From Labyrinthula sp. Ha (Eukaryota; Sar; Bigyra; Labyrinthulida; Labyrinthulaceae): a DNA stretch of 64,000 nt. Where the stretch lies: the NCBI GenBank assembly GCA_015227615.1, contig JAALGZ010000060.1:1-64000 (forward strand), read 5' to 3'. Every line of letters begins with the position of its first letter. The first letter of the stretch is position 1. A model generated the notes under the pieces. That model was not told the origin of the DNA. It did not search any database and saw only the letters and a list, made by a program, of their open reading frames with translations. Position numbers and translations under genes: made by a program. Of the stretch, positions 46,300 to 55,198 are shown piece by piece.

Positions 46300-48270
46300 T
46301 TACTTTTTCACGACTCTTACAATCTCAATTAGTTCATTCACAACCGAAGAATCTTCTAGAGTGCTCACATCTCCTAAATTCTTAGCTTGTTCACCTTGAG
46401 CAATCTTTCTCAACAATCGACGCATAATCTTACCTGATCTTGTTTTTGGCAAACCTTTTGTTAATAAAATTAAGTCTGGTGAAGCAAAAGGTCCAATCAA
46501 TTTTCTTACTTGTTGTCTCAACGAATTCCTCATTTTCTCAGCATCTTCATTGTTAGAGTGGTTCTCCAACAAATCATCATATTCATGCTTGAGGATAACA
46601 TAGACAGCAATAGCCTCTCCCTTTACGTCATGTGGAAAGCCAATAGCAGCAGCTTCTGCCACAGCATCAAACTCCACAAGTGCAGATTCTACTTCTGCAG
46701 AGCCAATTCTATGCCCGGAAACATTCATAACATCATCCACACGCCCTGTAATCCAAAAATATCCATCTTCATCAACTTCACATCCATCCCCTGTAAAATA
46801 ATAACCTGGATATGGTCTAAAATAAGTATTCATATATCTTTCGTGATCCCCATAGACAGTCCTAGCCATTCCAGGCCAGGGGTGCTTAATCGTCAACACT
46901 CCATCAGGCTGTCTTACAGGCACGATTCCAAAGAAGGGAAGAGTTGCGCTTCCTGGTTTGAGAGGCGTTGCAGCAGGAAAGGGTGTAATAAGAATACCGC
47001 CAGTTTCAGTCTGCCAGTAAGTATCTAGAATAGGACATTTATCTTTCCCCACATTTTTTGAATACCATTTCCAAGCTTCTGGATTAATAGGTTCGCCAGC
47101 AGTTGCTAATACTCTAAGGCTACTAAGATCATAATTTTCCAATGGCTTAGTTCCATGACGCATAAGAGCACGAATTGCAGTTGGGGCAGTGTAGAAATGT
47201 GTAACCCTATGGGTTTCCACTAGGTTCCAATATCGGGAGGGATTTGGATAAAGTGGTGTAGACTCAAACAATAGAGTGGTCGCTCTATTTGCGAGCGGTC
47301 CGTATATGCTATAACTGTGGCCTGTTGCCCATCCAGCATCTGCTACACAACCAAAAACTTCACCAGGTTGATAGTCGAACGCATATCTGAAAGTTGTCAT
47401 GGTATGAACTAGATAACCAGCTGTGGTATGCAAGAGTCCTTTAGGTTTGCCAGTACTTCCACTTGTGTATAAATAGAAGAGTGCATCTTCACTGTCCATT
47501 ACAGCTGCTGGACAATAAGGTCGGTGTCTTGCAGCTTCATGCCTCAGGTCAACTTCATGTCTAGATAAATTCTCAAGTTTATTTCCGCCATGAGATATAA
47601 CAAAAACTTTTTCTACAATCTGCGGTCCTTCATTTGCAATGTGCTCAATTGAGGTGTCCACTGTCGATTTCATTGGAACTACCTTACCTCCGCGCATTCC
47701 GATATCGGTTGTGATGATGAACCGACTGTTCACATCGATTATTCTTTCTTTTAAGGCGTCTGCACTAAATCCAGCGAACACGACTGAATGTGGAGCTCCA
47801 ATTCTTGCACAAGCTAGCATTACATAAGCAATTTCAGGGATCATGGGCAAGTAGATTGTAACTGGGTCCCCCTTTTTAATACCAAGGGCTTTCAACGCAG
47901 AGGCCAGTTGGCAGACTTTAGCTAGGAGCTCATTGTAGGTTATTTTTGTGTCATTTCCAGGCTCATCAGCCTCATGAATAAAAGCAACTTGATCACCATG
48001 ACCAGAGTTAACATGTCTATCCACACAATTGAAACAAACGTTTAACTTACCTCCACTAAACCAACGCACATTACCTTCTTGAAAGCTGCCTGAAAGCACC
48101 TGATCATATTCGTGAAACCAACTTAAGTTTTCAGCCTCAGATCTCCAAAAACTTGTTGGGTCTGCAGCTGTCTTCTTATAAAGCTCCTTATATGCTTCCA
48201 TGGACTTGATGAGTGTTCCTTCACGCTTAACATTTTCAGGCACTGGGATCAAAGGGACCTTATTTGACAT
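46300..48270 (-). CDS. acyl-CoA synthetase, AMP-forming, paralog ACS-B
   Basis: It has 656 residues, intronless and colinear with ACS-A, with all catalytic motifs intact (YTSGSTGKPKG, YWQTETGG, catalytic Lys614 in PKTRSGKIMRR). The difference of interest is in the acyl pocket. GWATGHSY replaces GWITGHSY, so residue 315 is Ala, and LATAGEP replaces LGTVGEP, so residue 391 is Ala. Ile321 becomes Ser. Trp419, which blocks long acids, is kept. In studied acetyl-CoA synthetases, replacing the Val at the position equivalent to 391 with Ala lets the enzyme accept propionate. ACS-B may therefore prefer propionate or a similar short acid; this is inference. From about residue 430 on it is almost identical to ACS-A (A639E and K652R are the only changes I see). 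It has no targeting signal and is head-to-head with CAT3. Confidence 0.95.
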   Translation of the reverse strand: MSNKVPLIPVPENVKREGTLIKSMEAYKELYKKTAADPTSFWRSEAENLSWFHEYDQVLSGSFQEGNVRWFSGGKLNVCFNCVDRHVNSGHGDQVAFIHEADEPGNDTKITYNELLAKVCQLASALKALGIKKGDPVTIYLPMIPEIAYVMLACARIGAPHSVVFAGFSADALKERIIDVNSRFIITTDIGMRGGKVVPMKSTVDTSIEHIANEGPQIVEKVFVISHGGNKLENLSRHEVDLRHEAARHRPYCPAAVMDSEDALFYLYTSGSTGKPKGLLHTTAGYLVHTMTTFRYAFDYQPGEVFGCVADAGWATGHSYSIYGPLANRATTLLFESTPLYPNPSRYWNLVETHRVTHFYTAPTAIRALMRHGTKPLENYDLSSLRVLATAGEPINPEAWKWYSKNVGKDKCPILDTYWQTETGGILITPFPAATPLKPGSATLPFFGIVPVRQPDGVLTIKHPWPGMARTVYGDHERYMNTYFRPYPGYYFTGDGCEVDEDGYFWITGRVDDVMNVSGHRIGSAEVESALVEFDAVAEAAAIGFPHDVKGEAIAVYVILKHEYDDLLENHSNNEDAEKMRNSLRQQVRKLIGPFASPDLILLTKGLPKTRSGKIMRRLLRKIAQGEQAKNLGDVSTLEDSSVVNELIEIVRVVKK

Positions 48271-48967
48271 TCTTATCTGTGCTTTAGAGTTTGATAGGTT
48301 TGGCGATTACGTGTCGAGGATATTTTTTATTGTAAACTGTGTCAAGTGGTTGTGAAAGCTGAGCGGTGTAAAATGTAATAAAACCGAGAATCAGTAAGAC
48401 GCATTTATTCAAACACCAGTATATTCCAGGGTGCAACTCCTTTAATAGATCTTTCTTTTTGCTTTTCTTTTTGGGCAAACTAATCAATTATTCCGGAAGG
48501 GTTTTGGGAAATTTTAATATGTTAATGGAGCGCTATAAAAGCAAAACTCTTGGATAAATACTACAGTGAATACAAACAAAATATTTTATATTATGCCAAG
48601 GAACACTGTCTTGATAGATTATCTTTAGCTTTTGTGATGTTTCCTTGAATAACCATGTGTGCATTCACCAAAAGTACATAATCACCACTTCCGGGCCATA
48701 ACCAAATCTGTTTATCAAACTTTTATTATGTTCCATATATACTTATTGGAACAATTCCCTTGCAATAATATAGGAAGTCCTCACGATAGATTCTTGATGG
48801 AATACTACCGATAGACCCACTTAGTTCGAGTGCTCATTATACCGGCAGATCCATTCCCAGAATATCTGCCTTGTGTTCGTCCCCGCGTTTCATGGACAAG
48901 GAAAGTGATGTTGTATATTGTCCGTTGAGCCGACTAGAAAAAGATGTTATAGAGGAAAAAGCATAGG
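48271..48967. promoter_or_regulatory. shared divergent promoter ACS-B / CAT3
   Basis: 697 bp between the ATGs. The ACS-proximal ~170 bp and the CAT-proximal ~125 bp match the first cassette; the middle is unrelated or strongly diverged and longer than in copy A. Confidence 0.75.
48844..48870. promoter_or_regulatory. conserved dyad GGCAGAT-N13-ATCTGCC, copy B
   Basis: Both 7-bp arms are identical to those at 35900-35926, with one change in the spacer (CCCGG to CCCAG). The distance to the CAT ATG is again 98 bp. Confidence 0.6.
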
Positions 48968-50937
48968 ATGTCAACTAAGAAGAATAATGTAAGTTTAAAT
49001 CAGGGGGGAATAACCACATATGAGAATCAGAAGTTACTACCAAAATTACCATTTGCCTCTTTGAAAGTATCTTTTGCTCTTGGTTTCCTATATATAGACT
49101 CTCGAGGATAATTATCTTAGAGCCGTTAAGCCATTAATTGAAAAGAAGGATTTTATAGAGGAAAAAAAAATATTTCAGAGATTTCTGACAAACACAGCTC
49201 CAACGTTGTATAGGAAGCTAGAAACCCACCACGCACTTCAGGAAAACTATGTTCACGATTTCTGGCTTGATAGCTACAAGACAATCCGGGATCCTTTACC
49301 GATAAATGTAAACCCCACATTTGTTTTGGAGGATGATCCCACACCATTAGGAAATAACCAAGTGATAAGAGCATCAAGCATTCTTCTTTCTTCAATCAAG
49401 TTCATAAGTAGTTTGAAGAGAGAAACCCTTGAACCAGATGTCTGGAGAAGAACGCCTTTATGTATGTCTCAGTTCAAGCAACTTTTTGGTACTTGCAGAA
49501 TACCAAAACCAGGAACCGATGAGATGAAGCATTATCCAGAAAGCAAACACGTTGTAATTCTTTCGCAAAATGTTTTCTACCACTTGAATGTCCTTGGTAC
49601 GGAAAATGAACCTATTCTGACTGAAAGAGAGTTGCAAAAGAAGTTGGACTCAATATTGAAGGACAGTGAAAAATCAAAACCTAGTGATGGATTTGGGGTA
49701 GGAGTTCTAACATCAGACAAGAGAGAAGTTTGGGCGAAGGCACGTGAAAGTTTAATCTCCATCTCAGAGCGAAACAAAAGCGCCTTGGAGCTGATAGACT
49801 CGGTATTCTTTTTTTCTGTGTTTATTATAGGCTTTGTTTATTCTTGTATTGGATTCTTGCAAACCTGAAACTGGTGCAGAAGTCAGTAAAAATATGCTTT
49901 GTGGAGGAACAAAGTTTGTTAACCACCAGGTTCGTTGGTATGATAAGATGCAAGTTATTGTTACAGCAAATGGAAAAGCTGCACTAACCTTTGAACATAC
50001 TGCGGTAGACGGTCTCACTGCACTTCGCTTCATCAGTGATGTTTTCACAGATACTATCGTTCGGTTTGCTCAGCTGATAAGTGGAAAGAAAAGAGTTATT
50101 TCATTCATGCGCAGAAAAAGTGGTCTAGCAAGACGACGATCCTCTGATCTTGCGAACCAGGTTAAGAGAATCGAATTTGAATTTAATAAAGCCGTTAACC
50201 AGTATATAAAAAATGCGGAAGCGAGACTTGCAGATGATATTTTCTCTCTACAAATTGAAACTTTGGAGTACACGAGATATGGAAGTTTGTTCATCAAAGA
50301 GAGTAAGTTTAGTCCAGATGCTTTTGTGCAGGTTGCTATTCAGGCCGCGTATTTTTCTCTCTATGGTAATGTTGCAAATGTTTACGAGTCTGTTATGACA
50401 AGAAAGTTTAAACTAGGTAGAACTGAGGCTGCTAGGTCTTTGACTATGGAATCATATGAATTTGTCAGAGCTTTCTATGATAAGAGCTCTAGTACAGAAA
50501 CTAAAAAAAAACTGCTAAGAGATGCAACTCAGGGACATTTAGAGGTAACAAGGGGTGCAGCCAAAGGTGAAGGAGTTGATCGAACTCTACTTGCACTGAG
50601 AGAATTAGCTCGTGCTTCTGGTGAAAGGATTCCTGATTTCTTCAATAGCTTAGGGTATAAAGCTTTGTGCAAAAGTGTGCTTTCAACATCAAATTGCGGG
50701 AATCCTAGTTTGCGCTTCTTAGGGTTTGGACCTGTTTGTCAAGAAGGGTTTGGAATTGGATACATAATCAAAGAAGATTCGATAAACTTTGTTGTCTCAA
50801 CAGTTTCAAGAAATGCAAGAAGATACAGAACCCACCTTTTTGAATACTTGGGAAAAGTACACGATATGTTAGTGCAAGAAGGACCTGTAGAGCTTGAGCA
50901 TTTAGACTCATTTGACAATGAGGTTTTTAGTGCATAA
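48968..50937 (+). CDS. carnitine O-acyltransferase CAT3 (3 exons)
   Basis: Acyl-CoA:carnitine acyltransferase of 636 aa. Exons are 48968-49066, 49098-49802 and 49831-50937; introns are 49067-49097 (31 nt) and 49803-49830 (28 nt). It has the same architecture as CAT2, with catalytic His324 in FEHTAVDG, STS at 553-555 and no targeting signal (ends EVFSA). It is a mosaic. The 5' part is like CAT2, the second half of exon 2 switches to a CAT1-like sequence, the first half of exon 3 after residue ~355 is like CAT2 again, and the last ~170 codons are its own. Around the active site it differs from both others (AALTFEHTAVDGLTALRFIS). Leu565 in RFLGFGPV replaces Phe565, at the position aligned with the chain-length residue of animal carnitine acetyltransferase. 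It is paired with ACS-B. Confidence 0.95.
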
Positions 50938-52488
50938 TTTCATTACGTAGCTGCAATATGTTCATTGCTTCTTGAACACAACTTGTATAAGCACTCTTGT
51001 GGGTATGCGAACCTTGACAGAAATGCATCAATTACATGGTCAAGTAGTTGAAACGCTACTACGTCTATAAGGTGAAGCTTCCCTTTAATTTATATTTTGA
51101 TCAACTAAGTCTTAAGCAATAGTAACGAAAAAACCATAAAATAGGTTTTTTACAGAAAAATTCATGAAGAGATGAACATAATAGGAAACACATCTACTAA
51201 GTGAAAAATTATATTCTATTAATCGACAAAGTGTAAAGAGAGAAATATATATGGGTCACGAAAGCAATTAAACTCATTCAAGCGGAAAATCCGATACAGT
51301 GCTTTTATATTGAGTGCCAAAGAGTAAAATCTAACTAATCGGGTTAAAGATTACTTTACCAAAAGCTTGCAAATGACTGAGTAGCTTTTTCTTGGAGGGG
51401 GCTACTCCGCCATTGGAAGCCCTTCCGTCGTACAAGGAGGACATAATCTACCCAAAACTTTTTCTTGCGTCGTGTAGGACTTAAACCCACTAAACTAACC
51501 GCCCAACACGTGGTCTTGCACGTCAATGAAAACTTGAGCTACTAATTGTCCTAAAAGCCAATTATTCAAAGCTTAGTACCTTATCTAAAAGGGCTTAGCG
51601 ACTACTAGCATTATAACAAGAATCTGTAGCAACTAGTCAAATCTTGTATACATTTTTTGCGTTGTTAGCATTGTTCCCATATAGGAATTCAATATTCGTA
51701 ACTGAAACCTTAATGCGCCGAAAATATTGGCATCTAGCCACATAGACTTCATCCACTTGACGATAGCTGGTAAATTATTATTACAGTCAAAGAAGCTCTA
51801 CAGTGAAAAAACCCATCAAAGCCCAAAAGGCCACTACACAGGACAAACCTTGAAAACAAAAGGGAAATCCATTCAAGTTTAGCCCGATTCTGTGCATGAA
51901 GGGTACAAATATTGGTAAAAAGGGAACGAATTGATTGAGCCCTCCCAAGTCTAGAGGGAATTTTTTATTGTAGTGAATCCTATATAGACAACGCAGGGTA
52001 AATTTACTTCTAAAGGGAATAATTGCCCTCTTTTCAAGTTTCAGGTAACTGTTCCAATAACCAAGAATATGCAGAGAACGTGTGTAACTTGATACCTGCA
52101 ACACGTCATGATGACCTTTTCAAAGTTAGCGTTTCTACTAGACTCTTGATTTATACGTTAACACTTAAGTTTAACACAAAAGTTTTACAGAAAACTAGTT
52201 CAATATGCCGCGGCGCGTGATAAAGATAGTCCTCAAAGAAAGGTAGGGTGGAGTCGAAGCACTTCAAAGCAAGCAAGATTTCGCAAGGCACCAATGCTGA
52301 GGCAGATAACCACGATCCTGAAAGCAAAGATTCTGAAGTTGGTACCCCAACTCGGCTCAACAAGTTTTCCCACAGCTAGTAGGAACCTAAGTTTGTTTTG
52401 GGCCGAGTTCAGAAGATCTAATCCATGCCAATAAGGAGTCCATATTTCAAGTATAAAAGGAAAATCTAAGGCGTGCTGCCAAAGTTGA

Positions 52489-52842
52489 TTCCATACCTCA
52501 GCAAAAAATCTGCAGGATCGTACCAAGAATCCACAGGTAGAAAATGTAAAGATACAGGAGAGGCTCTGTAAGTTAAATCAAGAGACTCTTAATAGCGAAA
52601 CTGAGATCGTCAAAAGGCTACCCCCGAGAAAGAGATTACCTAGAGAATTCCTAAAGCCAAATAAGAAAAAAACGAGAGCGGCTTCCAAAGATAAGGATCG
52701 TGTTAATGTTGATTCATCAGAGAGTTCGATTATTAGAGCTTCCAAATCCAAGTTCTGGCAGGTGGGGGTCAAACCACCAATCCTTTATCACAAGCAGTAC
52801 AAAAGCATTGACGAAGGCAAGAGCTTACCAGGGTTTTGTTAA
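52489..52842 (+). other. open frame without start, very basic
   Basis: 118 uninterrupted codons ending in TAA, with no ATG, TTG or GTG near the beginning. The translation is strongly basic and low in complexity (segments LPPRKRLPREFLKPNKKKTR and ASKDKDRVNVDSSESSII), as in a disordered nucleic-acid-binding segment. It may be an internal exon or a remnant of a larger decayed coding region upstream. The family is unknown. Confidence 0.35.
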
Positions 52843-53738
52843 CAATACAGATTATTAGATAAATGGAGTTATGCTGATATATGACAACAAATTAGGCTTA
52901 CAATTTTCAACAGACTTGTAAAATAGCAAAGCCATGGAAAGTTCTACTACAGAACGGTCGCACATAAATGAGGGGATGGTAACAATTTGAAAAATCGGAA
53001 AAAGGAGAAAAGGGTTCTATGAGTCGAAGCGCTTCAATTAAGATGGTTGTATGCTATCAATAAAGTGTCTCATGTTAAATGCAGGTCTACTCCCTTTTCT
53101 CTTCGGAAAAAAGGTTAGGTGCTGCTAAGGGGTAAGCGTAAGCAACCGGGATCCTAAAGACTGACAGTATAAGAATTATTGTGTCAATTTACAGTATACA
53201 CTGGTGAAAGAAAAGAAACCAGGAAATCTTCAGAAGGAGTGGGGTTTAATTTTATCATAAAGAACTACGATGGATTGAACACAGAGTAGACTGTGATTTT
53301 CTTACCCATTCTATTCATAGCCATAAGAGTAAGATAATGTGTGACAGCCTAAAGGCAGAAATTAAAACTACCGAATGGGATCGGCTTACAACCTCGAATC
53401 TATGATAAGAATTTCTGCAGAAAAGTATCTTTCCTAAGAGCAGTGGAACAAATTCACATAACCATTGGGGGGAAGGGGGGGGTAAACAAAACTGAACTGA
53501 ATGAAGAAAGGCTCAACTAACTGTTGAAATTTATAACCGTCAACTACATTAACTTACTAGCAGAATTAAACCATCCTCCAACGAGAGCTCCAAGAGTTAG
53601 CAATTAAGGTGTACATACAAAGTGGGACAGTTAAGAAAAGAAGTAGAGATACTAAAATCCATAGTAAACCTTTTTCTCCAATATCCACATTTAAAGTACC
53701 CGAGAATACTATGTCTAAGTAAAGGAATATCATCAATA

Positions 53739-53763
53739 CTCTCTTTCTCTCTCTCTCTTTCTT
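53739..53763. repeat. CT-rich microsatellite
   Basis: Interrupted (CT)n tract in noncoding sequence. Confidence 0.85.
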
Positions 53764-54898
53764 CAAATACCAAGTACACACCATGTAACCTCTAACATCA
53801 AACATATGCCTAGCTTAGATAAAGAGGTATTAGCAAGCTTGTTATAACTTGTGACAGATTGTCAGGCACAAAACTGTAGTTTTTACCGTATAATTTAAGT
53901 TGCTAAAAACCCGTAGAAGAAATTATTACCATATCAGTTCAGAAGAAACAGACTGGTTGATCTCTTAGAAAAAAGGTATGATTAAGAGGAGTAAAAGGAG
54001 TAAGAGTAAGATAACTATCTCAAAGCACCAGCCAGGGTGGCATATCCTACCGGAAAGCAGCATAGAATTAACTTTAGAAATTTTTTAAATGAAGCCGATA
54101 GAGTGATTAAGCGCACATAGGTATCTGAGCTTGCACAAAACATATTAGTAGACTTGTTATTCACTATCAAGGGTAAAGCTTTAAATGGATAAAGTCTATC
54201 AAACAAGAGGAATAAGATCAAAATAGCTATACAGACTGATCCGGTAAGACTCATGGAGCTGCTAAAGCTACTACTTGTTTTATAACTAGATGCTAAGAAC
54301 TTTAAAGAAAATAAAGTTAAAAAAACTCAGAGGCGTCAAAATTATGCAAATTCAAAGAGCTGTTTAAGAAGGCACAAAGAAAAATTTATTTAACCCAATA
54401 CTAAACTTGCAAAAATTAATGATATTCAGGTGTGGGTTACGATGGTAATGTGTCTAACGCGATGTGTCAGTATCGCTTGTGAAAGGCTGTTTGCAACATA
54501 AATTCTATTTATAACATATTCTTGAGTATCATAAATGAGATCATAAAATATGAAAACTCTAGCCATAATGTCAGGTAAGATTGCCACAGTCTCTTTATGT
54601 AATAGTCATACCTCTCTTGTAGGCACCAGAGAGGAAACCCAACGAGGCAACTTCGTCTGGGCACGAGACCGACTCAAGAACGAGTCATATCAATTCTACT
54701 TTAGTTAAAATTATGGAGTGGACGAAACTTAAAAATATTCCTCATAGAGTTCTTAGACGGGACCGAGGTTCAAGGCCTCATTCCCTTACAACATCCACAT
54801 AGGAGAGAGAGGGGTATAATATACCCAAATACATAGAAGTGGACTGGACACTTCCTAGTTCAACAAGAGCTTAAAAAAATAATATTAAGCACAATTAG

Positions 54899-55198
54899 AG
54901 AAGTTTTTTTCACGATAAAAGGAGTGTGGTTAATGTTTCCCAAGACCTGGATTTACTTGGCAATATTTTTGAGGTGAATGAGAACGTAATTGACGAAGTC
55001 AACTTTGATAGTGGAGTAGATATGAAAGTTGGAAGCATGTATCAGGAATAACGTCATTCATTAAATATGTTAGCCGTGGAAAGAGGTATTTTTCTTGGAC
55101 AGGAGTTTTATATTACTTATGAAGCAATTAGATTAATTGAAATATACAATAAAGAAAAGGGGGTCGGTAGAAATAATACCTCATGGGGCAAGTACTAG
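54899..55198 (+). pseudogene. decayed tract, faintly like a FAR1/MULE N-terminal domain
   Basis: One plus-strand frame runs for 99 codons with a single internal stop. The first half is acidic (SQDLDLLGNIFEVNENVIDE). The second half contains FLGQEFYITYEAIRLIEIYN, whose spacing of Gly, Glu-Phe, Ala and Tyr-Asn recalls the FAR1-type zinc-domain start found in Mutator-like (MULE) DNA transposases and their host derivatives. The resemblance is weak and unverified. Confidence 0.25.

Larger units (their letters stand above)
46240..50985. repeat. duplicated ACS-CAT block, copy B
   Basis: Direct repeat of 33420-38040, about 12.8 kb downstream in the same orientation, carrying ACS-B, the shared promoter and CAT3. 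Gene order, intron positions and the promoter dyad are all kept. Confidence 0.9.

Noticed and set aside
22738-50937. Peroxisomal PTS1 on the carnitine acyltransferases
   Set aside because: The C-termini FGSH, FVST and VFSA do not fit an SKL-type signal.
51470-51560. Second tRNA-like stretch on the minus strand (T-arm GTGGG-TTTAAGT-CCTAC and an ACGTG/CACGT stem)
   Set aside because: The anticodon loop would be six bases and no 5' acceptor strand matches, so it is not a functional tRNA.
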